From a virus, in the IMG/VR virus record IMGVR_UViG_3300035670_001244, positions 1-23,841 of that record: a DNA stretch of 23,841 bases; one strand, 5' to 3'. The position numbers and the translations under genes are program-made. Positions 6,529 to 13,773 of this stretch are shown here, piece by piece. Within the stretch, counting starts at the first letter, position 1. Every line of letters starts with the position of its first letter. Under the pieces are notes generated by a model. The model saw nothing but the letters and a program-made list of their open reading frames with translations. It did not search any database and was not told where the DNA came from.

Positions 6529-6735
6529 ATGCCTACAAACAACCGCGCCTCTGGACCCGTCACGATCCGTGACGTCAGCATCGTCAACAACAGCGCCGCA
6601 AATGAGCACACGCGTGCAGCGGTGGAAGCGCTTTCTGCCGCTGCAAAAGCAAACGCCGAAGCCATTGCCGAGATCGCGCGCGCCTTGAAAGGCGCCCCGG
6701 CCTCCATGGAATCCGGCATCAAGGTGGGAGGCTGA
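6529..6735 (+). CDS. Small hypothetical helical protein
   Basis: This 68-residue protein starts at ATG with GGAGG about eight bases upstream and two bases after the previous stop. Its N-terminal third is polar (MPTNNRASGPVTIRDVSIVN); the middle is a long Ala/Glu helix (AAVEALSAAAKANAEAIAEI). It has no membrane segment and no recognised family. It lies between the linker protein and the DUF2800 nuclease and is clearly in the same transcript. Confidence 0.6.
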   Translation: MPTNNRASGPVTIRDVSIVNNSAANEHTRAAVEALSAAAKANAEAIAEIARALKGAPASMESGIKVGG

Positions 6736-6737
6736 CC

Positions 6738-7964
6738 GTGGAGCACGCCCGCACGTTCAGCGCGTCGGCGCTCGACCGCCTCATCGCCTGCCCTGGCAGC
6801 GCGGTGCTGACGGCCGACGCCGAGCGCACCGCCAGCACCTACAGCGCCTGGGGCACGGCCTGCCACGAGCTGGCCAGCGTCGCCCTGGTCAAGGGTGACC
6901 AGGTCTACGCCGACCGCAAGGGCTCGAGGATCAGCGCCGACGGCTTCGACTTCGAGGTCGACGACGAGATGCTCGAGGTGGCCCGCGTCTACACCGACTA
7001 CGTCCGCGACGTGGCCGGCGACGGCACGGTGCTGGTCGAGCAGCGCGTCGACTTCAGCGCGCACCTCGGCGTCGACGAGGCCTTCGGCACGGCCGATGCG
7101 CTCATCATCCGCGGTGACGAGATGATCGTCGTGGACCTCAAGACCGGCCGCGGTGTCGAGGTCGAGGCCGACACCGCCCAGCTCAAGGCCTACGCCCTGG
7201 GCTGCCTGGAGATCGCCGAGACGGTGGCCGACATCGAGCGCGTGCGCCTGGTGATCGTGCAGCCCCGCAACGGCGGCATCAAGGAGCACGACCTGTGGGT
7301 CGACGAGCTCCGGGCCTGGGCCCACACCCAGGCTGCACCGGCCGCGCGCAAGGTGCTCGAGGCCATGGCCGAGTTCAGCGTCGGGCACCTCAACCCGGGC
7401 GAGAAGCAGTGCAAGTTCTGCGCGGCCAAGGCCACGTGCCCTGCCCTGCGCGACGAGGTGTCGGCCACGGTCGCCGACATGACCGCCGCATCGCCCGAGG
7501 AGTTCGCCGAGCTCACGCCGACCATCGAGCCGCAGCCAGACACCGGCCACGACGATGCGAGCTGGCTCGCCGTCTGCCTGTCCCGCGTCGACCTCATCGA
7601 GGACTGGTGCAAGGCCGTGCGCGAGCAGGCCCACAAGCGCCTGTCCGAGGGCCAGGAGGTCCCGGGCTGGAAGCTGGTAGCCGGCAAGCGCGGCGCCCGT
7701 GCCTGGACCGACGCCAAGGCCGCCGAGGAGCTGTTGCGCAAACAGTTCCGCCTGACCATCGAGCAGGCCTACGACCTCAAGCTGATCAGCCCGACGTCAG
7801 CCGAGAAGCTGGCCAAGGGTGGCGATCTGGGACCCAAGCAGTGGGCCAAGGTCCAGGAGTTCATCCACCAGCCCGACGGCAAACCGCACGTCGCCCCCGC
7901 AACCGATCCCCGTCCCGCCCTGGCCGTCGCGGCCAAGGCTTCCGAGTTCGACACCATCGCCTGA
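6738..7964 (+). CDS. DUF2800 family PD-(D/E)XK nuclease (Cas4/RecB-like)
   Basis: This is a 408-residue protein. The order SALDRLIACPGS near the start, AWGTACHELA at 38-47, EQRVDF at 101-106, GTADAL with Asp120, VVDLKTG with Asp133 and Lys135, and QLKAYALG at 148-155 is the PD-(D/E)XK arrangement of DUF2800 and Cas4/RecB-type exonucleases. A cysteine set, CKFCAAKATCPAL near 223-235, could hold an iron-sulfur cluster or zinc as in Cas4. It probably resects phage DNA ends for recombination or replication, acting with the DUF2815 protein encoded next. The start is GTG at 6738, two bases after the previous stop. Activity is inferred from motifs. Confidence 0.85.
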   Translation: MEHARTFSASALDRLIACPGSAVLTADAERTASTYSAWGTACHELASVALVKGDQVYADRKGSRISADGFDFEVDDEMLEVARVYTDYVRDVAGDGTVLVEQRVDFSAHLGVDEAFGTADALIIRGDEMIVVDLKTGRGVEVEADTAQLKAYALGCLEIAETVADIERVRLVIVQPRNGGIKEHDLWVDELRAWAHTQAAPAARKVLEAMAEFSVGHLNPGEKQCKFCAAKATCPALRDEVSATVADMTAASPEEFAELTPTIEPQPDTGHDDASWLAVCLSRVDLIEDWCKAVREQAHKRLSEGQEVPGWKLVAGKRGARAWTDAKAAEELLRKQFRLTIEQAYDLKLISPTSAEKLAKGGDLGPKQWAKVQEFIHQPDGKPHVAPATDPRPALAVAAKASEFDTIA

Positions 7965-7977
7965 AAGGAACCACACC

Positions 7978-8532
7978 ATGGCAACCAACATCGCATCCCC
8001 CGCCGGCCGCATCATGCTGCGCAACGTGCGCCTGGCTTTCCCCAACCTGTTCGAGCCGTCCAGCTACGGCGAGGGTGACCCGGCCTACAGCGCCACGCTG
8101 ATCATGGATCAGCAGCAGGCCGAGGCCGTCGACAAGGCCCTGGCCGCGGTGGCCCGCGACAAGTGGGGCGCCAAGGCCGACGCCCAGCTCAAGGCCCTGC
8201 GCGCCTCCGGCAAGGTCTGCCTGCGCGACGGCGACGAGAAGGCCGACTACGACGGGTTCGAGGGCATGATGTTCGTCGCCGCCCGCTCGAAGACCCGGCC
8301 CACGGTCGTGGACGGCCAGCGCCAGCCGCTGACCCAGGGCGACGGCCGCATCTACGCCGGCTGCTACGTCAACGCGAGCCTGGAAATCTGGGCCCAGGAC
8401 AACGGCTACGGCAAGCGCATCAACGCCACGCTGCGTGGCATCCAGTTCGTGCGCGACGGCGAGGCCTTCGGCGGTGGCCGCCCGGCTGCAGCTGACGAGT
8501 TCGACGAGATCGAGGCCGACGAGCTGGTCTGA
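7978..8532 (+). CDS. DUF2815 family ssDNA-binding protein
   Basis: This is a 184-residue protein. It shows the DUF2815 pattern: MLRNVRLAFPNLFEPSSYGE near the start, then YSATLIMD, an acidic segment GDEKADYDGFEGMMFVAARS, YAGCYVNASLEIWAQDNGYG, a final strand INATLRGIQFVRDGEAFGGG, and an acidic tail DEFDEIEADELV. The fold is related to OB-fold single-strand binders such as T7 gp2.5, and the acidic tail is the usual contact to replication partners. The ATG at 7978 has GAAAGGA upstream and lies 13 bp after the DUF2800 gene. It likely protects ssDNA during replication and promotes annealing. Confidence 0.86.
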   Translation: MATNIASPAGRIMLRNVRLAFPNLFEPSSYGEGDPAYSATLIMDQQQAEAVDKALAAVARDKWGAKADAQLKALRASGKVCLRDGDEKADYDGFEGMMFVAARSKTRPTVVDGQRQPLTQGDGRIYAGCYVNASLEIWAQDNGYGKRINATLRGIQFVRDGEAFGGGRPAAADEFDEIEADELV

Positions 8533-8540
8533 CAATTCTC

Positions 8541-8675
8541 ATGCGGGTCGCGCCTATCCAGCCTCGACCGGCCCCCGAGGTAACCAGCCCTAGCATCAGC
8601 GCCGCCGTCCCCCCGCAGGATATTTCAGGGCGGCGGCGCGTAGTCAGCCCGGCGCGAGGCAACCGTTACAGGTAA
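8541..8675 (+). CDS. Possible small ORF in the polymerase leader
   Basis: An ATG at 8541 opens a 44-residue frame ending at TAA 8673-8675 (it begins MRVAPIQPRPAPEVTSPSIS and ends with a basic tail). No ribosome-binding site precedes it, and the stretch also forms strong RNA structure, so it may be a chance frame. If real, it would be an arginine/proline-rich leader peptide. Confidence 0.22.
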   Translation: MRVAPIQPRPAPEVTSPSISAAVPPQDISGRRRVVSPARGNRYR

Positions 8676-8683
8676 TGCTGGGG
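8588..8683 (+). promoter_or_regulatory. Structured leader upstream of the DNA polymerase gene
   Basis: The 168-bp spacer before the polymerase gene holds nested inverted repeats. An inner hairpin pairs GCGCCGCCG at 8599-8607 with CGGCGGCGC at 8631-8639 and extends by three G-C pairs past one bulge. An outer stem pairs CCCTAGCAT at 8588-8596 with ATGCTGGGG at 8675-8683. There is no T-run, so it is not a simple terminator. The outer stem ends 17 bases before the polymerase ATG and could control its translation. Confidence 0.45.
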
Positions 8684-8700
8684 AACCGGGCCACAAGAAC

Positions 8701-10494
8701 ATGACCAAGCCCATCGCCATCTTCGACACCGAGACCTACCGCGACTACTTCCTGGCGTCGTTCCTCGACACCGAGACGCGGCAGATCATCGAGATCGAGG
8801 CACACCCCGACCAGCCGCTGGACGTGGAGGCGCTCAAGGCGAACCTGCGCGGGCGCACCCTGGTCGGGTTCAACAGCGCCAACTTCGACCTGCCGGTGAT
8901 CGCGGTGGCCCTGGCCACGGGCGACGTCGAGCGGATCTGGAAGGCCGCGCAGGCCATCATCAGCCGCGGCTACAAGGGCTGGCAGTTTGAGCAGGCCTGG
9001 GGCCTGAAGCTGCCGCGGGTCGACCACATCGACCTGATCGAGGTGGCGCCCGGCATCGCCTCGCTCAAGACCTACGGCGGCCGGCTGCACTGCCCTCGCC
9101 TGCAGGACCTGCCGATCCACCACGCGCAAAGCATCGCCCCTGCCGATCGCGTCCGCCTGAGGACCTATTGTCGAAACGACCTGGCCACCACGGACACGCT
9201 CTACCGCAAGCTGCTGCCGCAGATCGAGCTGCGCGCCTCGATGTCGAAGGAGTACGACATCGACCTGCGCTCGAAGTCCGACGCCCAGATCGCTGAAGCC
9301 GTGCTGGCGCACCAGGTGTCGAAGCTCACCGGCAAGCCCATCATCCGCCAGGCCATCGAGCCCGGCACCAGCTACCACTACCGCGCCCCGCGGTGGGTGC
9401 AGTTCCGCTCGCTCGACCTGGTGGACAAGCTCGCCGAGATCGAGGCGGCCGACTTCATCGTGCAGGACTCCGGCGGCGTGGCCGAGCCCGAGGCCCTGGC
9501 CGGTCAGACCGTGACGATCGGCGTTGGCGTGTACCGCCTGGGCATCGGCGGCCTGCACTCGAGCGAGACCTGCCAAGCGGTCGAGGCCGACGAGGACCAC
9601 GTGCTGGTCGACCGCGACGTGGCGTCGTACTACCCGTCCATCATCCTGCGCCTGGGCCTGGCGCCCCGGGCCATGGGCCCGGCGTTCCTGCAGGCCTACA
9701 AGGGCATCGTCGAGCGGCGCCTGGCGGCCAAGGCCGCGGGCGACAAGGTCACCGCCGACGCGCTCAAGATCACGATCAACGGCAGCTTCGGCAAGCTGGG
9801 GTCGAAGTGGTCGAAGCTCTACTCGCCCGACCTGCTGATCCAGACCACCGTCACCGGGCAGCTGGCGCTGCTGATGCTGATCGAGGACCTCGAGGCCGAG
9901 GGCATCACGGTGGCCAGCGCCAACACCGACGGCATCGTGATCCGCTGCCACCGCGGTGACCTGGGCGTCATGGGCGATGTCGTCCAGCGCTGGGAGAAGC
10001 GCACCGGGTTCGACACCGAGGAGACGCCGTACAAGGCCGTCTACAGCCGCGACGTGAACAACTACATCGCGCTCAAGCCCGACGGCGGCGTGAAGCTCAA
10101 GGGCGCCTACGCGATGGAAAGCCTGGCCAAGAACCCGGTCAACGCCGTGGCGATCGAGGCCGCGGTGCGGTGGCTGCGTGACGGCACGCCCGTCGAGGAC
10201 ACCGTCCGCGCCTGCAGCGACGTGCGCAAGCTCGTGACCGTGCGCACCGTCAAGGGCGGTGCCATCGACCAGGGCGGCGAGTACCTGGGCAAAACCGTGC
10301 GCTGGTACTACGCCCGCGGCGTGGCCGGCGCCCTGCGCTACCAGGTCAACGGCTACACCGTGCCGCGCAGCGAGGGCGCACGCCCGCTGATGGAGCTGCC
10401 CGAGGCGGTGCCGGCCGACGTCGACCATGCCTGGTACGAGCGCGAGGCGCTGCAGATCCTGAGCGACGTCGGTGCGGCCGGCGCGCTGATCTAG
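8701..10494 (+). CDS. Family B DNA polymerase with 3'-5' exonuclease domain
   Basis: This 597-residue replicative polymerase is short for the family. The exonuclease motifs are FDTET with Asp9 and Glu11, GFNSANFDLP with Asn58 and Asp63, and YCRNDLATTD with Tyr156 and Asp160. The polymerase motifs are A, DVASYYPSI with Asp306; B, KITINGSFG with Lys356, Asn360 and Gly364; and C, ASANTDGIVI with Asp410. In motif C the usual first Asp of DTD is Asn408, while the metal-binding Asp410 is kept; other phage polymerases share this NTDG form. The ATG at 8701 has only a weak purine-rich site, GGGGAA. It acts with the PrimPol/ATPase, DUF2815 and nuclease proteins. The stop codon lies inside a 14-bp palindrome. 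Confidence 0.93.
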   Translation: MTKPIAIFDTETYRDYFLASFLDTETRQIIEIEAHPDQPLDVEALKANLRGRTLVGFNSANFDLPVIAVALATGDVERIWKAAQAIISRGYKGWQFEQAWGLKLPRVDHIDLIEVAPGIASLKTYGGRLHCPRLQDLPIHHAQSIAPADRVRLRTYCRNDLATTDTLYRKLLPQIELRASMSKEYDIDLRSKSDAQIAEAVLAHQVSKLTGKPIIRQAIEPGTSYHYRAPRWVQFRSLDLVDKLAEIEAADFIVQDSGGVAEPEALAGQTVTIGVGVYRLGIGGLHSSETCQAVEADEDHVLVDRDVASYYPSIILRLGLAPRAMGPAFLQAYKGIVERRLAAKAAGDKVTADALKITINGSFGKLGSKWSKLYSPDLLIQTTVTGQLALLMLIEDLEAEGITVASANTDGIVIRCHRGDLGVMGDVVQRWEKRTGFDTEETPYKAVYSRDVNNYIALKPDGGVKLKGAYAMESLAKNPVNAVAIEAAVRWLRDGTPVEDTVRACSDVRKLVTVRTVKGGAIDQGGEYLGKTVRWYYARGVAGALRYQVNGYTVPRSEGARPLMELPEAVPADVDHAWYEREALQILSDVGAAGALI

Positions 10495-10505
10495 GGTTAA
10501 CCCTA
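10492..10505. repeat. Perfect 14-bp palindrome over the polymerase stop codon
   Basis: TAGGGTTAACCCTA is a perfect palindrome starting at the polymerase stop codon (TAG 10492-10494), 10 bp before the operator at 10516. It has no loop and no T-run, so it is more likely a protein-binding site than a terminator. The CCCTA half also appears in the inverted repeat at 2279-2305. Confidence 0.5.
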
Positions 10506-10515
10506 AGACGGATGC

Positions 10516-10531
10516 TGTAGCAACTGCTACA
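10516..10531 (+). promoter_or_regulatory. Perfect operator palindrome
   Basis: TGTAGCAACTGCTACA matches the operator consensus at every defined position and is fully symmetric except the central AC. It ends 10 bp before the ATG at 10542. The embedded TGCTACACA would place a transcription start almost at that ATG, so a leaderless or very short-leader message is possible. Confidence 0.75.
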
Positions 10532-10541
10532 CAATCACGGC

Positions 10542-10676
10542 ATGAACACCGCACCCACCTGGCCCTTCCCCCGCAAGTTGCTGGACTACCCCAGCCTGCC
10601 GCCAGGCGTGAAGCCTGTTCGCCCTGCCCCGCAACCGAAGCCGGCCATCAAGGACCTGCCGCCGGCGCTCTTCTGA
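10542..10676 (+). CDS. Small proline-rich hypothetical protein
   Basis: This 44-residue protein is proline-rich and basic in the middle (MNTAPTWPFPRKLLDYPSLP, then VKPVRPAPQPKPAIKD, ending LPPALF). No domain is recognised. It starts 10 bp after the perfect operator and has no evident ribosome-binding site. It is the first gene of a new transcriptional segment containing two further small proteins and the VRR-NUC nuclease. The following gene has a good ribosome site overlapping its stop, which supports this reading frame being translated. Confidence 0.5.
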   Translation: MNTAPTWPFPRKLLDYPSLPPGVKPVRPAPQPKPAIKDLPPALF

Positions 10677-10687
10677 AAGGACTCACC

Positions 10688-10867
10688 GTGACCAATCCCA
10701 CGACCCGCCGCTTTCCCCGCACCACGCTCGAGGCGTGGCCAAACCGCCACCCGTACAGCGTCGAGCGCTACAGCCGGCGCAGCGAGCTGGCCATGGACAT
10801 CGCCCTGGCGGTGATCCTCGGCATCGCCTTCGGCCTGAGCCTCGTCGTCTGGTGGGCCGGGCAATGA
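10688..10867 (+). CDS. Small membrane protein
   Basis: This 59-residue protein starts at GTG 10688 with AAAGGA five to six bases upstream. The N-terminal half is basic (TNPTTRRFPRTTLEAWPNRH); the C-terminal half, about 36-57 (MDIALAVILGIAFGLSLVVW), is one clear membrane-spanning helix. The following gene overlaps it by ATGA and also encodes a membrane protein, so the two may act together in the inner membrane, for example in exclusion or lysis timing. No homology is recognised. Confidence 0.6.
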   Translation: MTNPTTRRFPRTTLEAWPNRHPYSVERYSRRSELAMDIALAVILGIAFGLSLVVWWAGQ

Positions 10868-11070
10868 GCGAGCCGAACATCACCATCCAGCCCCTGCCCG
10901 GCTGCCGGGGCGACTGTCAGCAAGGCCGTCGGCCTTGCCTCAGCCCCGAGGAGTGCATGCCCGACTCGCCGCCGCTGACCCGTGGCAGTTGCTTGATCGC
11001 AATCGCCATGGTGCTCGGGTCCTGGGCTATCGTCTTCGCCATCGGTTACTTGGTGAAAGGGATGTTGTGA
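10864..11070 (+). CDS. Small cysteine-containing membrane protein
   Basis: This 68-residue protein overlaps the previous gene by ATGA and the next by GTGA. The first 43 residues contain four cysteines (Cys14, Cys18, Cys25, Cys31; LPGCRGDCQQGRRPCLSPEE), a spacing that could bind a metal, plus Cys43 at the start of the hydrophobic part. Residues about 43-64 (CLIAIAMVLGSWAIVFAIGY) form one membrane helix, with a short basic end. Function is unknown. Confidence 0.6.
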   Translation: MSEPNITIQPLPGCRGDCQQGRRPCLSPEECMPDSPPLTRGSCLIAIAMVLGSWAIVFAIGYLVKGML

Positions 11071-11333
11071 GGGAGCGAGACATCGAGGCGCACCTGGTGC
11101 GTCGGGTCAAGGAGCTCGGCGGCGAGATCCGCAAGACCGAATGGATCGGCCGGTCCAATGCGCCCGACCGTCGCGTCATGCTGCCAGGGCGCACGCCCGT
11201 GTGGGTCGAGCTCAAGGCGCCGGGCAAGGTGCCGACGCCGCAGCAGGTGCGCGAGCACAACCGCATGCGCCGCCTGGGCGAGCTGGTCGAGGTGGTCGAC
11301 TCGATCGAAGGCGTCGAGGAGCTGCTGCGATGA
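11067..11333 (+). CDS. VRR-NUC domain nuclease
   Basis: This 88-residue single-domain protein belongs to the VRR-NUC branch of PD-(D/E)XK nucleases, common in phages. Visible are the N-terminal helix with Glu7 (RERDIEAHLVRRVKELGG), NAPDRRVMLPG with Asp34, the core strand VWVELKAPGK with Glu48 and Lys50, and PTPQQVREHNRMRRLGE after it. Such proteins act as structure-specific or Holliday-junction nucleases. The GTG start overlaps the preceding stop by GTGA; the next gene overlaps by ATGA. It lies in the same transcript as the SNF2-type helicase. Confidence 0.88.
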   Translation: MRERDIEAHLVRRVKELGGEIRKTEWIGRSNAPDRRVMLPGRTPVWVELKAPGKVPTPQQVREHNRMRRLGELVEVVDSIEGVEELLR

Positions 11334-11530
11334 CGGTCAAGGTGACCAACGACCGCGCGGCGGCAGTCGACCAGGGCTACTTCTGGCAGCCGCTCGAGAC
11401 CTGCCCGTTGTCGGTCAAGGTGCAGCTGCTGACGACGACCGGCGTGGCCGTCTACGGCCAGTACAACCGCAACCAGGTGGGCTACATGGGATGGGCACCG
11501 TTGCCCAAGAAACCGGAGTGGATGAAGTGA
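11330..11530 (+). CDS. Small hypothetical protein, DUF551-like
   Basis: This 66-residue protein has the pattern WQPLETCPLSVKVQLLTTTG, then VAVYGQYN and GYMGWAPLPKKPEWMK. This recalls short DUF551-type phage proteins in which a W-x-P-L-E start and a W-x-P-L-P end bracket two strands; the match is by eye only. Both ends overlap neighbours by four bases (ATGA in, GTGA out). No catalytic residues or membrane segment are visible. Confidence 0.6.
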   Translation: MTVKVTNDRAAAVDQGYFWQPLETCPLSVKVQLLTTTGVAVYGQYNRNQVGYMGWAPLPKKPEWMK

Positions 11531-11862
11531 AAGTGACACACCAGGCCATGCGCGAACTGCTGGCCTCCGTCGGCCCGTTGACCACGCGCGAAGCGGCCGA
11601 GTTCTTTTCAGACTCGTCGCACGTCAACGTGTCCGCGGTGATGTCAACCATGAGGCTGGCAGCCCGCAAGCAGGTCTACATCATCGAGTGGACGCGCGAC
11701 ATCGTCCAGGAGCGTGAGTACCTGCGCGCCGTCTACGCGCTGGGCGACAAGCCCGACGCCCGCAAGCCGCAGCCGTTGACCAACGCGCAGAAACTCGCTC
11801 GCAGCCGGGCGAAGTACCGCATCCCCAAGGTCAACAGCGTCTGGACCTGGGGGCAAGCATGA
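11527..11862 (+). CDS. Winged-helix-like hypothetical protein
   Basis: This 111-residue protein starts at GTG 11527. The N-terminal 65 residues (MRELLASVGPLTTREAAEFF, then HVNVSAVMSTMRLAARKQVY, then IIEW) look like a winged helix-turn-helix of the kind that reads DNA or senses template. The C-terminal third is basic (QKLARSRAKYRIPKV). It sits between the nuclease and zinc-ribbon genes, overlapping both by four bases. It may be a regulator or an accessory DNA-binding factor of the replication genes. Confidence 0.6.
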   Translation: MKVTHQAMRELLASVGPLTTREAAEFFSDSSHVNVSAVMSTMRLAARKQVYIIEWTRDIVQEREYLRAVYALGDKPDARKPQPLTNAQKLARSRAKYRIPKVNSVWTWGQA

Positions 11863-12116
11863 AGTGCCCGCACTGCAGCGCCGTCACCAAGGCCAAGGTC
11901 ATGGAGTCGCGCCCGCACGACGGCCAGGTCTACCGCCGCCGGATGTGCAACGGATGCTTCAAGACCTTCGTCACCGCCGAGGAGTCGGTGCCCGGTCTCA
12001 AGATGCCGGCCGAGACTCAGTCGAAATATCGCGTGACCAACCGCACGCCGAAGCCCGAGCAGACCGACGGCGTGATCCGCTCGGCCGGCGAGCACCTGAA
12101 GCACTTCTGGCGATGA
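11859..12116 (+). CDS. NrdR-like zinc-ribbon protein
   Basis: This is an 85-residue protein. Residues 1-45 follow the zinc ribbon of the ribonucleotide-reductase repressor NrdR: MKCPHCSAVTKAKVMESRPH, then VYRRRMCNGCFKTFVTAEES, with Cys3, Cys6, Cys30 and Cys33 as zinc ligands. The ATP-cone that follows in NrdR is absent, and the rest is a short polar tail. It could bind NrdR-box-type DNA and alter host nucleotide metabolism, or simply be a phage DNA-binding protein. The overlaps with both neighbours (ATGA) place it firmly in the replication transcript. Confidence 0.8.
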   Translation: MKCPHCSAVTKAKVMESRPHDGQVYRRRMCNGCFKTFVTAEESVPGLKMPAETQSKYRVTNRTPKPEQTDGVIRSAGEHLKHFWR

Positions 12117-13501
12117 GCCGAGACTTCGCACCTCGCGACTACCAGCGCGCGATCGTCGAGCACATTGCCGGGCTCGAGCGCTGCAACGTCTGGGCCGGCA
12201 TGGGCACCGGCAAGACCGTCAGCGCCCTGACCGCGCTCGATGCCCTGACCCTGGTCGACGAGCCGTTCCCGGCCCTGGTGCTGGCACCGCTGCGCGTGGC
12301 TGCCTCGACCTGGCCCGACGAGGTGCGCAAGTGGGGCCACCTGCACCACCTCCACGTCGAGGTCGGTGCGGGCGGCGTCGGCCCGATGCGCGCGGCCGTG
12401 CGCCACAACGCCGACGTCGTGACCATGAACTACGACAACGTCGCCGCACTGGTCGAGCACCTCGGCGACCACTGGCCCTTCCGCACGGTGATCGCTGACG
12501 AGTCGACCAGGCTCAAGTCGTTCAGGCTGCGCCAGGGCGGCGTGCGCGCCCAGGCCCTGGGCAAGGTCGCCCACCGGCACGTGCGCCGCTGGGTCAACCT
12601 GACGGGCACACCGGCGCCGAACGGGCTGCGTGACCTCTGGGGCCAGGCCTGGTTCCTGGACGCCGGGCAGCGCCTCGGGCGCACGTTCAACGCCTTCGAG
12701 AACCGCTGGTTCCAGGCCAAGCAGGTGGGCGCCAGCCGCTTCGCGCGCCAGCTCATCGCCCTCCCCCACGCGCAGGCCGAGATCGAGGACCGGCTGCGCG
12801 ACCTGACGATCACCGTGCGCGCCGGTGACTTTCTCGACCTGCCCCCGCTAGTCGAGAACACAATCGAGGTGGAGCTCCCGGCCACGGCCAGGCGCCACTA
12901 CCGCGAGCTCGAGCGCGAGATGTTCACGGTGCTGGCAGGCGGCACCGAGGTCGAGGCGTTCAGCGCCGCGGCCAGGACGATGAAGTGCCTGCAGGCCGCT
13001 AATGGCGCGCTGTACACCGACGACCAAGGTTCATGGAAGGAACTGCACGATGCCAAGATTGATGCCCTTGCTTCCGTCATTGAAGAGTCTGCTGGGTCAC
13101 CCATCCTGGTGGCCTACCACTTCAGGAGTGATCTCGCACGACTTCAGCGAGCGTTCCCTGCAGGCCGGACGCTGGATACTGACCCTCGAACGCAGGCGGC
13201 ATGGAACTCCGGCCAGATACCTCTGCTATTCGCTCACCCTGCGTCGGCTGGCCACGGCCTCAATCTCCAGGACGGTGGCAACATCCTCGTGTTCTTCAGC
13301 CTCAACTGGAACCTCGAGGAGCACGAGCAGATCATCGAGCGTATAGGGCCCACGCGCCAGGCTCAGGCCGGGCACAACCGCCCGGTGTACGTGCACCGCA
13401 TCGTGGCTCGAGACACCGTCGACGAGCTCGTGCTGCAGCGGCTGCAGTCCAAGGCCTCGGTGCAGAGCGTGCTGCTCGAGGCGATGAAAGGAAGACGATG
13501 A
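12113..13501 (+). CDS. SNF2/DEAD-box type superfamily 2 helicase
   Basis: This 462-residue SF2 DNA helicase or translocase is common in phage replication modules next to VRR-NUC. The motifs are the Q-like start FAPRDYQRAIVEHIAG, motif I AGMGTGKT around 28-35, motif Ia LVLAPLRVAASTW, motif II IADEST with Asp129 and Glu130, motif III LTGTPAPN around 163-170, a second RecA domain with ILVAYHF and GHGLNLQDGG, and motif VI EQIIERIGPTRQAQ. Motif II reads DEST instead of DEAH/DEGH, and motif VI has PT between the usual G and R. The ATG at 12113 overlaps the previous stop. It probably remodels forks or recombination intermediates with the nucleases encoded beside it. Confidence 0.92.
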   Translation: MSRDFAPRDYQRAIVEHIAGLERCNVWAGMGTGKTVSALTALDALTLVDEPFPALVLAPLRVAASTWPDEVRKWGHLHHLHVEVGAGGVGPMRAAVRHNADVVTMNYDNVAALVEHLGDHWPFRTVIADESTRLKSFRLRQGGVRAQALGKVAHRHVRRWVNLTGTPAPNGLRDLWGQAWFLDAGQRLGRTFNAFENRWFQAKQVGASRFARQLIALPHAQAEIEDRLRDLTITVRAGDFLDLPPLVENTIEVELPATARRHYRELEREMFTVLAGGTEVEAFSAAARTMKCLQAANGALYTDDQGSWKELHDAKIDALASVIEESAGSPILVAYHFRSDLARLQRAFPAGRTLDTDPRTQAAWNSGQIPLLFAHPASAGHGLNLQDGGNILVFFSLNWNLEEHEQIIERIGPTRQAQAGHNRPVYVHRIVARDTVDELVLQRLQSKASVQSVLLEAMKGRR

Positions 13502-13773
13502 CACGAGACGACATCATCCGCATGGCGCGGGAGGCTGAGATTTCACAATCCCACGCGGAAGGCATGACTGATTTTCTTGAACGCTTTGCCACCCTTGTCG
13601 CCGCTGCCGAGCGCAACCGGACATGGACTCAAGCGCACTGGACTGAGTACGAGCGCAGCATCGCCGCTGCCGAGCGCGAGGCGTGTGCCAAGGTGTGCGA
13701 AGCGGGAAAGCATAGTGATTACGACGGTCATGCCGATTGCGCCGCCGCCATTCGCGCAAGGGGTCAAGCATGA
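13498..13773 (+). CDS. Hypothetical phage protein
   Basis: This 91-residue protein begins MTRDDIIRMAREAEISQSHA and contains a long helix with the repeated pattern AAERNRTW / AAEREACAKVCE, three cysteines in its second half and a terminal AAAIRARGQA. Proteins with this start and a C-terminal AIR-R-G segment are frequent in Burkholderiales and Pseudomonas phages, with no assigned function. Overlaps of ATGA at both ends mark it as part of the accessory gene run behind the helicase. Base composition drops here relative to the replication genes. Confidence 0.6.
   Translation: MTRDDIIRMAREAEISQSHAEGMTDFLERFATLVAAAERNRTWTQAHWTEYERSIAAAEREACAKVCEAGKHSDYDGHADCAAAIRARGQA

Noticed and set aside
10492-10505. 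Polymerase-end palindrome as a terminator
   Set aside because: Perfect symmetry leaves at most a four-base loop with a five-base stem and no T-run follows.
8644-10554. 636-residue minus-strand open frame opposite the DNA polymerase
   Set aside because: The polymerase frame carries all exonuclease and polymerase motifs; the antisense frame has none and is a GC artefact.
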